This document shows positions 35,368-44,551 of a DNA stretch of 64,000 nucleotides, in pieces (position 1 is the stretch's first letter; each line of letters opens with the position of its first letter). The stretch spans positions 5,022,001 to 5,086,000 of the forward strand of contig NZ_CP012938.1 in NCBI RefSeq assembly GCF_001314995.1, read 5' to 3'. The notes below the pieces were generated by a model that did not search any database, was not told the origin of the DNA, and saw nothing but the letters and a program-made list of their open reading frames with translations. Position numbers and translations under genes: made by a program. This stretch comes from Bacteroides ovatus. Lineage in GTDB: Bacteria; Bacteroidota; Bacteroidia; Bacteroidales; Bacteroidaceae.

Positions 35368-37656
35368 TTATTCAAACGAAAGAGAGTAAGGTACATCTTT
35401 TTCTGTGGTTCCCCGTTGTTTATTGGGTACGGGGCTCATTTGAAATTGAATATTAGCACCTTTAATCAGCTGGTCATGTGTAAGGAAATTACGGGTTTGT
35501 GATTTCCCGTTTACTTTCATTTCCTTGATGTAGCGGTTGTCAAGCTGGTTGTTATCTGCCTTGATTGTGATGGTCTTTCCGTTCTCCAGATGTAACTTCG
35601 CTGATTTGAAAAGCGGGGTTCCTATGATATATTCATCCGTTCCCGGGCAAACCGGATAGAAACCGAGTGCGGAGAATACATACCAGGCGGAAGTCTGTCC
35701 GTTGTCTTCGTCACCGCAATAACCGTCGGGACCGGCGGTATATAGCTTGTTCATAATCTCACGTATCCAGTATTGGGCTTTCCAGGGCTCGCTCGAATAG
35801 TTGTAGAGATATACCATGTGCTGAATAGGCTGGTTGCCGTGCGCATATTGCCCCATGTTCATTACTTGCATTTCACGCATTTCGTGAATCATGCCGCGGC
35901 TTTCCATTCCCAGTTTACCCGGGATGACAAAGACGGAATCCATCATCGCGTTGAATTCTTTCTTGCCTCCCATCAGGTTGATAAGTCCTTGCGGGTCGTG
36001 GAATACGCAGAAGCTCCAGTGCCAGCTATTCCCTTCGCAAAATTCACCGCTCCAGTCCACTGCATCGAAATTCGGATTGAATACGCCTTTGTTGTCTTTG
36101 CCAACCATCAGTTTGCGTTCCGGATGATAGACATTTTTGTAGTTCAGCGCGTGTTTCTTATAAATGTCGATTTCGCTCTCCGGTTTACCGAGTTTCTTGC
36201 CTAATGTATAAATTGCCCAGTCGTTATATGCATACTCCAGTGTACGTGCAACGTTTTGTCCTATGCCGATATTGTTGGCAACATATCCCAGTTGGTTGTA
36301 AGACTCGTAACCGAGACGCCCCGAAGCAGTCCCGCGAAGATGTGCATTTGCTCCATGCTTCAATGCTTCCCAAAGAGTTTCGATATCATATCCTCGCAAT
36401 CCTTTGATGTAAGCGTCGGCCACTACGGAAGCCGAGTTGTTGCCTACCATACAATCCCGATGTCCCGGGCTGGCCCATTCCGGCAGGAAACCGCTTTCCT
36501 TGTAAGTATTTACTAGTCCCTCCTGCATCTTTTGATTCATTGACGGATACATCAGGTTGAGGAAAGGGAACAGGCAGCGGAACGTGTCCCAGAATCCGGT
36601 GTCGGTAAACATATAACCGGGACGCACTTCGCCGTTGTAGGGGCTGTAATGCATGACTTGTCCCTTAGCATCTATCTCGTAGAAACTGCGTGGAAAAAGC
36701 ATGGAACGGTATAAACAGGAATAGAAGGTGCGTAAATTATCGATATTATCGTCTTCTATCTCTATTTTACTCATTTCACGGTTCCAAATCTCTCTTCCGT
36801 TCGCTACCAGTTGGTCGAAACTGTTTTTGCCAAGCTCTTTGAGATTCAACTCCGCCTGTTCGGGGCTGATAAAGGAGGAAGCAACACGTGCGTGTACGAT
36901 TTCTCCCTTTTTCGTGGCGAATCCGATCACGGCCCCTGTGTGGTTTCCTTTTGCTTCTGTTTCATTCGGAAGAATGTTGTTTTCGAAAACTGTGGAAACG
37001 AATGTGAACGGTTTGTCGAATTGAATCACGAAATAGTTTTTGAAGTTTTCCGGCACACCGCCGCTATTCTTGGTTGAATAGCCGATAATCTTGTTTTCTT
37101 CCGGAATCACTTTCACATAAGAACCTTTGTCGAAAGCGTCTACAATCACGTAGGCATTCTTTGTCTCCGGATACGTGAAACGGAACATGACGGCACGCTC
37201 CGTAGGAGCAAGCTCGGTTGTTACATCATGGTCGGCAAGGTATACCTTATAATAATAAGGTTTGGCAACTTCCGCTTTGTGAGAGAACCAACTGGCACGT
37301 CGGTCTTGATCGAATACCAGTCCGCCGGTGATAGGCATGATGGCAAACTGCCCGTAGTCGTTCATCCAGGGACTGGGCTGATGTGTTTGTTTGAATCCCC
37401 GGATTTTGTCGGCATCATACGTGTACGCCCAACCGTCTCCCATTTTACCGGTCTGCGGTGTCCAGAAATTCATTCCCCACGGCAATGCCGTAGCCGGATA
37501 CGTGTTTCCGGTAGACAGTTCAAACTTGGATTGAGTGCCCACCAGTGTGCTGACATAGTCTACCGGATTCTTAACGGCAGAAGATTGCAGGCTGTACAAC
37601 ACGGCACCTCCAAGAAATAGCAAGTGTTTAAATGAAAAATGTGTTTTCATGAACAA
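35368..37656 (-). CDS. GH92 exo-alpha-mannosidase, first gene of the - strand operon
   Basis: 762 residues from ATG 37656; the ATG two codons later (37650) gives an equally good signal peptide. Family blocks: YVSTLVGTQSKFELSTGN, AELNLKELG, MFTDTGFWDTFR, FCEGNSWHWSFCVFHD (acid Glu), GNQPIQHMVYLYNY, GDEDNGQTSAWYVFSALGFY, GTDEYIIGTPLF. Here the usual GQMS is GQTS, a change near the active site. It differs strongly from the GH92 at 27421, so the two probably split linkages between them. It is read from the shared region with the regulator gene, next to the operator-like repeats at 37749-37783. Confidence 0.92.
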   Translation of the reverse strand: MFMKTHFSFKHLLFLGGAVLYSLQSSAVKNPVDYVSTLVGTQSKFELSTGNTYPATALPWGMNFWTPQTGKMGDGWAYTYDADKIRGFKQTHQPSPWMNDYGQFAIMPITGGLVFDQDRRASWFSHKAEVAKPYYYKVYLADHDVTTELAPTERAVMFRFTYPETKNAYVIVDAFDKGSYVKVIPEENKIIGYSTKNSGGVPENFKNYFVIQFDKPFTFVSTVFENNILPNETEAKGNHTGAVIGFATKKGEIVHARVASSFISPEQAELNLKELGKNSFDQLVANGREIWNREMSKIEIEDDNIDNLRTFYSCLYRSMLFPRSFYEIDAKGQVMHYSPYNGEVRPGYMFTDTGFWDTFRCLFPFLNLMYPSMNQKMQEGLVNTYKESGFLPEWASPGHRDCMVGNNSASVVADAYIKGLRGYDIETLWEALKHGANAHLRGTASGRLGYESYNQLGYVANNIGIGQNVARTLEYAYNDWAIYTLGKKLGKPESEIDIYKKHALNYKNVYHPERKLMVGKDNKGVFNPNFDAVDWSGEFCEGNSWHWSFCVFHDPQGLINLMGGKKEFNAMMDSVFVIPGKLGMESRGMIHEMREMQVMNMGQYAHGNQPIQHMVYLYNYSSEPWKAQYWIREIMNKLYTAGPDGYCGDEDNGQTSAWYVFSALGFYPVCPGTDEYIIGTPLFKSAKLHLENGKTITIKADNNQLDNRYIKEMKVNGKSQTRNFLTHDQLIKGANIQFQMSPVPNKQRGTTEKDVPYSLSFE

Positions 37657-37689
37657 ATGAATTTATTGATTTGAAAATAATTTCTACGA

Positions 37690-37783
37690 CGAAAATAGGG
37701 AGAAAAGGAATGTGCTTCTAGTAATAGAGGGGCTAAATCGCCTCTTGTCGCTGAAGTTAACTACTCTGGCACGGAACTTTACT
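37690..37783 (-). promoter_or_regulatory. promoter and candidate operator of the - strand mannan operon
   Basis: On the - strand: AGTAAAGTTCCGTG (37783-37770), then AGTTAACTTCAGCG (37762-37749), exactly 21 bp apart and related to the repeat AGTAAATATCCGTG at 41934-41968. A near -7 box TATTTTCG (37697-37690, one mismatch to TAnnTTTG) follows at 52 bp, and the GH92 start lies 34 bp further on. Seen directly; binding by the nearby regulator is inference. Confidence 0.55.
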
Positions 37784-37823
37784 TATATTCCGGCCAAAAA
37801 AAAGCTCGGAATGTTTTTTTGTT

Positions 37824-37831
37824 TACCTTTG
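37824..37831 (+). promoter_or_regulatory. -7 box of the mannan regulator gene
   Basis: TACCTTTG matches TAnnTTTG and is 30 bp before the regulator ATG. No TTTG is found at -33. The interval 37657-37860 therefore serves two divergent promoters. Confidence 0.6.
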
Positions 37832-37860
37832 TCATATAGCAAATCTAAGAATAATACACT

Positions 37861-40800
37861 ATGGGAAAACAGTCGGTTTTTATTCTATTCTTTTTTCTTA
37901 ATCTGTTGATACATAACGCTTATGCTTATAATTTGAAGCAAGTTGCAGATAAAGAGTATATGTCTAATAGTTCGATTACATCTCTGTGCCAGGATGAGCG
38001 TGGATTGATGTGGATTGGGACCTGCGACGGGCTGAATATTTATGATGGACAGGAGATTGAGGAATTTAAGACTCGTGACAAGGAGGATTACTTATCTGGT
38101 AATCTGATTGACAATATTGTGTATACGGGCGAAGATATTTACTGGATTCAAACCTACTATGGGCTGAACCGTTTGAACCGGAAAACCAATACAATCACTC
38201 ACTATAATGAATTTCAGAAACTCTTCTTTATGAATAAGGATAGTCATGGTAATCTGTTCATTATCCAGGATAGTAACTGCATTTATTATTATCATAAAAA
38301 AGAAGGAGTCTTCAAGAAAATCAATATCACGGGAATCCCGATTTCCGATATCGTAAACTTCTTTATCGACGGTAACAACCGGATGTGGGTAGTCATGAAA
38401 GGATATAACCGCTGTTATGATATACAGCAGGAAGCCGCATCGGGAGATATCACCCTGTTACCCCAGAAAACGAACCTGATTTATCAGACTTCCTTGATTT
38501 ATTGTTTCAATGACGAGCAATCTCTTTATTACATAGACAAGGAATTTAATTTCTATGCTTTCCATATTCCGACCCAGAAGAATGAGTTTATTGCCAATCT
38601 AGGTAAAGAAATACAGGAACGTGGCAAAATTTCTTCCATCGTTCATTATCATAACAGCTATTTTGTGGGCTTTTTGATGGATGGTATTCTGCTGTTGGAG
38701 AAACAGAAGGAGACGAATCATTATCAAATTCAGTCGTTACCTATCAACAGCGGTGTATTCTGTCTCAAGAAAGACCGTTTTCAGGATGTTGTTTGGATTG
38801 GTACCGACGGGCAGGGTGTTTATCTTTATTCGAACCCGCTTTATTCTATCAAATCAATGGTGCTTAGCAATTATACCGAGAAAATAGAACGCCCCGTGCG
38901 TGCCATCTATCTTGATGATGAACGTACTTTCTGGGTGGGAACCAAAGGAAACGGAATTCTTAAAATCTATGATTACGAATTCGATAAAAACATCTCCGAC
39001 TGTCGGGCGGAGGTGTTGACTACCTCTAATAGTGCTTTGAGTAGTAATGCCGTTTATTGTTTTGCCAAGAGCCACCGGAATTTGCTTTGGATAGGAGACG
39101 AAGAAGGATTAACTTATTATTCATATCGGGAAAAACGTATCAAGAGTATACCAATACGGATCGGTAACGAAGATTTCAAATACATCCATGACATTTACGA
39201 AACAGCAGATTCCGAACTGTGGCTGGCGAGTGTCGGCATGGGAGTGGTGAAAGCTCGTATTGCCGGAACACCGGACAATCCGGTGATTGTGGATGCGCAA
39301 CGTTACATCATCAATGACGGCGAACTGGGATCGAACTATTTCTTTACTATTTATGCGGAGAATGAAGCCAACCTGTTGTTTGGCAATAAAGGATATGGGG
39401 TATTCCGCTATAACGAAACGACGAATGGCCTGGAACCGGTGTCTACTCACAAATACGAAAACATGACCCTGAATAATATTCTCGCTATCAGTAAAGACAG
39501 CAGCAATAACTATCTTTTCGGAACGAGCTACGGATTGATAAAGTACACATCGGAAACCTCTTATCAGCTCTTCAATGCCAAGAATGGTTTCCTGAATAAT
39601 ACCATTCATGCAATTCTTAGAAACTCGTCCGACGACTTCTGGTTGAGCACCAATCTTGGATTAATCAATTTCGATACGAAAAGGAATGTCTTTCGTTCAT
39701 ACGGTTTTGGAGATGGTTTAAAGGTGGTAGAGTTTAGTGACGGAGCCGCTTTTCGGGATTCCCAGACTGGTACTCTGTTCTTTGGCGGAATCAATGGAGT
39801 CGTAGCTATCCGGGCGGATGGCCGTCCGGAGCAGCTTTATATGCCTCCTGTTTATTTTGATAAGCTGTCTATCTTCGGTGAACAATACAATCTGGGCGAA
39901 TTTCTCACCCGGAAAAAAGAAACTGAAGTCTTGAATTTGCAGTATGACCAGAATTTCTTTTCTGTTTCATTTGCCTCTGTGGATTATCTGAATGGTAATA
40001 ACTGTACCTATTTCTATAAACTGAAAGGATTGAGTGACCAATGGGTAAACAATGGTTCGGAAAGCGGAGTCTCTTTTACGAATATGGCTCCCGGCGAATA
40101 TACCTTACTGGTGAAATATTACAATAGTGTTTTTGATAAAGAGAGTGATGTCTATTCTCTGGTGATTCGTATAGGTGATCCGTGGTATGCTTCCTGGTGG
40201 GCTTATTTGATTTATGCCCTGTGTCTGCTTTTACTGGCAGCCTTGCTGATACGTTCCTTTATCCTGCGCTCCAAACGTAAAAAGCAGGAATTGCTGAACG
40301 AGATAGAGAAACGCCATCAAAAGAATGTCTTTGAGTCCAAACTTCGTTTCTTTACTAATATCGCACATGAATTTTGTACTCCGCTGACTTTGATTTATGG
40401 TCCTTGCGGACGAATCCTTTCATCGAAGGGACTTAGTAAATTTGTCGTGGACTACGTACAGATGATTCAGACGAATGCGGAGCGTCTCAACAACCTGATT
40501 CATGAGTTGATCGAATTCCGTCGGATTGAAACGGGAAACAGGGAAGTGCGGGTTGAGTCATTGAATGTGTCTTCCATTGTGAAAGGAATAGCCAAAACGT
40601 TTGTTGAAATGGCTAAATCCAGAAACATCACTTTCTTGAGCAAGATACCCGAGCAGGTGATGTGGAACTCGGACAAAGGATTCCTGAATACAATTATTAT
40701 TAATCTGATTTCTAATGCCTTTAAATATACTCCCGACGGACAGAGTATCAAGATTGAAGTGGATACGAGCCGGGAAAATATGCTGGCTCTTCGTGTAGCA

Positions 40801-41901
40801 AATGAAGGAAGTACCATCAAGGAAAAGGATTTTCAGTATATTTTTAATCGGTATGCCATTTTGGATAATTTCGAGAATCAGGATGAAAAGAACTTTTCAC
40901 GGAACGGACTGGGGCTAGCCATCTCTTATAATATGGCAAAGTTGCTGAATGGTACGTTGAAAGTGGAAAATACTCCTGACGGATGGGTGATGTTTACACT
41001 AACCTTGCCGGTCGTGAAACTGACTACCGGAGTGTCGGAAACCAAGCGGCTCACAGCGGAATACATCCCTAAGATAGATACTCAATCGATACTGAAACTT
41101 CCCCAGTATGAGTTTGATAAGATGCGTCCTACGCTTTTGGTTGTCGATGATGAAATCGAAATGCTATGGTTTATTGGAGAAATCTTCTCGGCTGACTTCA
41201 ATGTGGTAACCTTGCAAGATCCTGAACGGCTGGATCAGGTGATGAATGAGGTTTATCCGAATGTGATTATCTGTGATGTCATGATGCCGGGAATGGGTGG
41301 CATTGAACTGACCAGGCGGATTAAATCGGTGAAAGAGACGGCGCATATTCCTATTATTGTGGTTTCCGGACGGCACGAGATGGAACAACAGATGGAAGCC
41401 CTTTCTGCCGGTGCGGAAATGTATATCACAAAACCGTTTAGTGCGGAGTATCTTCGTATCTCTGTCTGTCAGGTGATAGAACGGAAAGAGGTGTTGAAAA
41501 ATTATTTCAGTTCGCCGATCAGTTCTTTTGAAAAGTCGGACGGGAAGTTGACGCATAAAGAGTCGAAGAAGTTCCTTCAGTCGGTTTTGAAGATTATCAA
41601 TGATAATATAACGAACAAAGATTTGACTCCGCGTTATATCGCCGATCGACTGGCAATCAGTCCCCGGAGTCTTTATCGGAAGATGGAAGAGATAGGAGAG
41701 GATAGCCCGACCGATCTGATTAAGGAATGTCGTTTGCACATAGCGAAAGATTTATTGCTGACCACTAAAAAGACGATTGATGAAATTGTATTCGATTCGG
41801 GATTCTCGAACAAAGTTACTTTCTTTAAGGTGTTCCGTGAAAAGTATGAGTGCACGCCAAAAGAGTTTCGGATGAAACATTTGGAAGAGGTTCAGCAGTA
41901 G
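37861..41901 (+). CDS. hybrid two-component system regulator of the mannan locus
   Basis: 1346 residues. Signal peptide to about 22 (NAYAYN); periplasmic Reg_prop propellers and Y_Y_Y domain to about 775; transmembrane helix about 779-803; HisKA with His836; HATPase with NLISNAFKYTPDG and GLGLAIS; receiver with acceptor Asp1139 in VIICDVMMPG; two AraC-type helix-turn-helix motifs near the end (IADRLAISPRSLYRKMEEIG, FSNKVTFFKVFREKYECTPKEFR). The H-box reads AHEFCTP instead of the usual SHEIRTP. It stands between the two divergent mannan operons and is the likely activator of both; in B. thetaiotaomicron the gene at this place is BT3786, from memory. Confidence 0.93.
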   Translation: MGKQSVFILFFFLNLLIHNAYAYNLKQVADKEYMSNSSITSLCQDERGLMWIGTCDGLNIYDGQEIEEFKTRDKEDYLSGNLIDNIVYTGEDIYWIQTYYGLNRLNRKTNTITHYNEFQKLFFMNKDSHGNLFIIQDSNCIYYYHKKEGVFKKINITGIPISDIVNFFIDGNNRMWVVMKGYNRCYDIQQEAASGDITLLPQKTNLIYQTSLIYCFNDEQSLYYIDKEFNFYAFHIPTQKNEFIANLGKEIQERGKISSIVHYHNSYFVGFLMDGILLLEKQKETNHYQIQSLPINSGVFCLKKDRFQDVVWIGTDGQGVYLYSNPLYSIKSMVLSNYTEKIERPVRAIYLDDERTFWVGTKGNGILKIYDYEFDKNISDCRAEVLTTSNSALSSNAVYCFAKSHRNLLWIGDEEGLTYYSYREKRIKSIPIRIGNEDFKYIHDIYETADSELWLASVGMGVVKARIAGTPDNPVIVDAQRYIINDGELGSNYFFTIYAENEANLLFGNKGYGVFRYNETTNGLEPVSTHKYENMTLNNILAISKDSSNNYLFGTSYGLIKYTSETSYQLFNAKNGFLNNTIHAILRNSSDDFWLSTNLGLINFDTKRNVFRSYGFGDGLKVVEFSDGAAFRDSQTGTLFFGGINGVVAIRADGRPEQLYMPPVYFDKLSIFGEQYNLGEFLTRKKETEVLNLQYDQNFFSVSFASVDYLNGNNCTYFYKLKGLSDQWVNNGSESGVSFTNMAPGEYTLLVKYYNSVFDKESDVYSLVIRIGDPWYASWWAYLIYALCLLLLAALLIRSFILRSKRKKQELLNEIEKRHQKNVFESKLRFFTNIAHEFCTPLTLIYGPCGRILSSKGLSKFVVDYVQMIQTNAERLNNLIHELIEFRRIETGNREVRVESLNVSSIVKGIAKTFVEMAKSRNITFLSKIPEQVMWNSDKGFLNTIIINLISNAFKYTPDGQSIKIEVDTSRENMLALRVANEGSTIKEKDFQYIFNRYAILDNFENQDEKNFSRNGLGLAISYNMAKLLNGTLKVENTPDGWVMFTLTLPVVKLTTGVSETKRLTAEYIPKIDTQSILKLPQYEFDKMRPTLLVVDDEIEMLWFIGEIFSADFNVVTLQDPERLDQVMNEVYPNVIICDVMMPGMGGIELTRRIKSVKETAHIPIIVVSGRHEMEQQMEALSAGAEMYITKPFSAEYLRISVCQVIERKEVLKNYFSSPISSFEKSDGKLTHKESKKFLQSVLKIINDNITNKDLTPRYIADRLAISPRSLYRKMEEIGEDSPTDLIKECRLHIAKDLLLTTKKTIDEIVFDSGFSNKVTFFKVFREKYECTPKEFRMKHLEEVQQ

Positions 41902-41933
41902 CCTGTGGCGGGAATTTTTAAAGAAAAAGAAGA

Positions 41934-42028
41934 AGTAAATATCCGTGTTAATATAGTAAATATCCGTGCCAAAAGGTAAAAAAGGATAGTTAATTTTCTT
42001 TTGGTAGAGTTTAGTGATTTTATCTTTG
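41934..42028 (+). promoter_or_regulatory. promoter and candidate operator of the + strand mannan operon
   Basis: AGTAAATATCCGTG occurs twice without mismatch, at 41934-41947 and 41955-41968, a 21-bp period (two helical turns). Downstream are TTTG at 42000-42003 and the -7 box TATCTTTG at 42021-42028, 62 bp before the lipoprotein start. The repeat-to-box distance (53 bp) agrees with the - strand operon. Two AraC-type domains of a dimer binding tandem sites fit this pattern. Confidence 0.7.
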
Positions 42029-42089
42029 TCTCATCGAAGTTTTTAAGTAGATAAACTTGAAAAGTATTAATTTATTAATCTTTAATCTA

Positions 42090-43271
42090 ATGAAAAGGAA
42101 ACTTAGTTTTTTATTTCTTTCAGCATTGACCATTCCATTTTTTATGGTATCGTGCAGTGATGATAAAGAAGAACAGGAAGTGAAACCGGCAACAGATCTG
42201 GTTGTCGATAATAATTCGGTGACACTACTACAAGGAGACGAAATTACGGTGAGTATCACCTCCGGTAATGGCGATTATTATGTGAAGCCATTTGATGAAA
42301 ACGTGGCGACGGCTACAATCAATGGTAATAAGGTGACTATTAAAGCTACCGAAAATAGCCAGTTGGAAGAAAATAACCGTACGGAAACTACTATATTAAT
42401 AGTAGATGGACGTAAGAAAGTGGCTAGAGTGCTGGTTCGGGTAGCAAAACTCTGGGATTTGACGGTAGATGCACCGGAAGAAGGTTTTGACCTTTTTATC
42501 GGTGAAAAGAGACTGGTGAAGATTTTGACCGGTAACGGAGATTATCAGATTTCCATACCGGAAGGTGCTGATAAGTTTTTGGAAGTGGGTGAACTATCCG
42601 GACAAGTTATTCCGTTGACTGCCAAGTTCGAGACTGGAGCCGATCCGGTAAATATTACGATAACAGATAAGAATGGTAAGAGTGATCCCCGTTTCCGTAG
42701 TCAGCAAACTATTTATTGCGATGATTCGGAAGGTGGACGTAAGACTCCGGGTAAATGGTATCATATAGCCATTGTATATGATGGAACGAAATCAAGTACT
42801 AAAGAGGCTTATAAAATGTATATAAACGGGGTGAGAGAAACGTTGACTCCTGCAGATAACTCTTATGAGGATTGTGCCCCTAATTCATCTCTCAATCTGA
42901 CAGATGTAGGTGGAAATGATAAAGCACTGTTGATTGGACGTTCCGGAGATTCATATCGGGTAGGATATTGCAAAGTTTATCAGGCACGGATGTGGAAGAG
43001 AGCGTTGGACGAAAGTGAAATTAAAGCGAATATGTGCAAAATCCTTAATGCAGAAGAACACTCTGACTTGATGGGATATTGGGTATTCTCGAAAGGTGTC
43101 GGAGGTACTACAGTTTTTGAAAATTGGGGAAATGGCGGCAGCGGATTGGATGCGCAAGTTTGTTTGCAGAATATAAGCGAAAATAAACCTGCCTGGGGAG
43201 CGGAACTTCCTGCAACTTATAATGGAGATAAGAGCCGCTTTGAACCAATTGAATGTCCTCATTCATACTAA
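42090..43271 (+). CDS. Ig-like/partial LamG surface lipoprotein (mannan locus)
   Basis: 393 residues from ATG 42090; an upstream TTG (42057) is less likely. Lipobox FMVSC (Cys22) followed by SDDKEE. Two bacterial Ig-like units (about 35-200: EITVSISSGNGDYYVKPF-like TSGNGDY, TGNGDYQISIP) are followed by a LamG/concanavalin-like part (WYHIAIVYDGT, MYINGVRETL, LLIGRSGDSYRVGYCKVYQ, RMWKRALDESEI). The join near residue 197 (ITDKNGK/SDPRFRSQ) is abrupt: compared with the paralogue at 51204-52769, the end of the second Ig unit and the first strands of LamG are missing, as from an in-frame deletion. Likely a surface mannan-binding protein; binding may be affected. Confidence 0.75.
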   Translation: MKRKLSFLFLSALTIPFFMVSCSDDKEEQEVKPATDLVVDNNSVTLLQGDEITVSITSGNGDYYVKPFDENVATATINGNKVTIKATENSQLEENNRTETTILIVDGRKKVARVLVRVAKLWDLTVDAPEEGFDLFIGEKRLVKILTGNGDYQISIPEGADKFLEVGELSGQVIPLTAKFETGADPVNITITDKNGKSDPRFRSQQTIYCDDSEGGRKTPGKWYHIAIVYDGTKSSTKEAYKMYINGVRETLTPADNSYEDCAPNSSLNLTDVGGNDKALLIGRSGDSYRVGYCKVYQARMWKRALDESEIKANMCKILNAEEHSDLMGYWVFSKGVGGTTVFENWGNGGSGLDAQVCLQNISENKPAWGAELPATYNGDKSRFEPIECPHSY

Positions 43272-43289
43272 AACTAGGAATATAATAAT

Positions 43290-44537
43290 ATGAGAAACAA
43301 TATGATAACAAAAAAACTAATCAAATTTGCCCTGCTGTTTTTTCTTATCGGACTGACGGCTTGTGACAATAAACTGAATCCGGGATTTGATCCGGATGAT
43401 TATGAACCGATTGTTCCGCCTGAACCTGTTAGAACAATGGATGCAATGGCTAGTGGCGAGCGAGTAGTACTTTCGGGTGCTTCGTTGACGGATATTGTTC
43501 TGAAATGGACGCCTACCGAGAAACACGGAAATACAGTATATCGTTATGAAGTATTGATTGATACGATCGGGGGAGACTTTACCAAACCGGTAGAAACGAT
43601 CTTTTCTGACAATAACGGTTTGGAATCGCAGTTGACTTTAACCCATTATCAGGCAAACACAATAGGTAAACTGGCTAAATTCCGTTGCAATACCAACGGC
43701 ACACTGCGTTGGAAGGTGCGTGCTTATTGCGGATTGGATCAGGCTCTTAGTAGTCTGGAAGGTTATTTCGTAATTTTTATGATGGACGGCATTGATGATA
43801 TGCCTTCTGAAAACGAGCCGGTTTATATCACTGGCGTGGGCACGGAAGATGATGGTGATGAAGCGGAAGCACAACAAATGCTCCGTCAGAATGAAGGAAT
43901 CTATCAGACTTTCACTCAATTGAAAGCCGACCAGCCATTTATATTTATGTCTACTGTAGAAGGTCGCAAATGCTATTATTATGTAGACGACAACGGAGTG
44001 TTGCGTGAGCGTAATGATGGTGAAGACTATACAGTTACGGTTCCTCAATCAGGCATCTACCGGATTACCATCAATATGGGTGAACAAACGATCAGTTACG
44101 ATGAAATAGGAGCTGTATATCTTTATAACCATTCGGGTGGGTATAGACAGGATTTCAACTATCTGGGATATGGCAAATGGGGTGTGAAGAATTATACTGC
44201 CCGGAAACAAACGGAAAGTTGGGCAGGAAGCGGTGAAACCCGTCATAGCTTTAAGATGGAAATCAACGGAACAACCTACCGTTGGGGACATAAGGAGAAA
44301 GATAAAGGGCAACCGAATCTGACTACCGACAACAGCTATTATAATTTATATCAACTGGCATTGGGCACAGATCCATGGGATTACAGTTTCCGTTTCTGCG
44401 ACGAATTACTGCAATGGGGCGAAAAGCAGGGAAATGTCTATTATGCTACGGTGAAAACCGATGTAACCCTCTATTTCAATGCTGAGTTTGGAACGTACAC
44501 CCACCGTTGGGTAGCTTCGGAAACGAATGAAGATTAA
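43290..44537 (+). CDS. SusE-like surface glycan-binding lipoprotein (mannan locus)
   Basis: 415 residues; ATG 43290, or 43302 four codons later. Lipobox GLTAC (Cys25 from the first ATG). The N-terminal Ig-like domain shows the SusE pattern (VVLSGASLTDIVLKWTPTE, YEVLIDTIGGDF, LRWKVRAYCG). The following beta-domains have CBM-like strands (YITGVGTEDD, PQSGIYRITINMGEQTISY) with many aromatics (YRQDFNYLGYGKWG, DPWDYSFRF) suitable for sugar stacking. No catalytic motif. It sits 18 bp after the LamG lipoprotein and 14 bp before the surface GH76. Confidence 0.78.
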   Translation: MRNNMITKKLIKFALLFFLIGLTACDNKLNPGFDPDDYEPIVPPEPVRTMDAMASGERVVLSGASLTDIVLKWTPTEKHGNTVYRYEVLIDTIGGDFTKPVETIFSDNNGLESQLTLTHYQANTIGKLAKFRCNTNGTLRWKVRAYCGLDQALSSLEGYFVIFMMDGIDDMPSENEPVYITGVGTEDDGDEAEAQQMLRQNEGIYQTFTQLKADQPFIFMSTVEGRKCYYYVDDNGVLRERNDGEDYTVTVPQSGIYRITINMGEQTISYDEIGAVYLYNHSGGYRQDFNYLGYGKWGVKNYTARKQTESWAGSGETRHSFKMEINGTTYRWGHKEKDKGQPNLTTDNSYYNLYQLALGTDPWDYSFRFCDELLQWGEKQGNVYYATVKTDVTLYFNAEFGTYTHRWVASETNED

Positions 44538-44551
44538 AACTGAATAATAAT

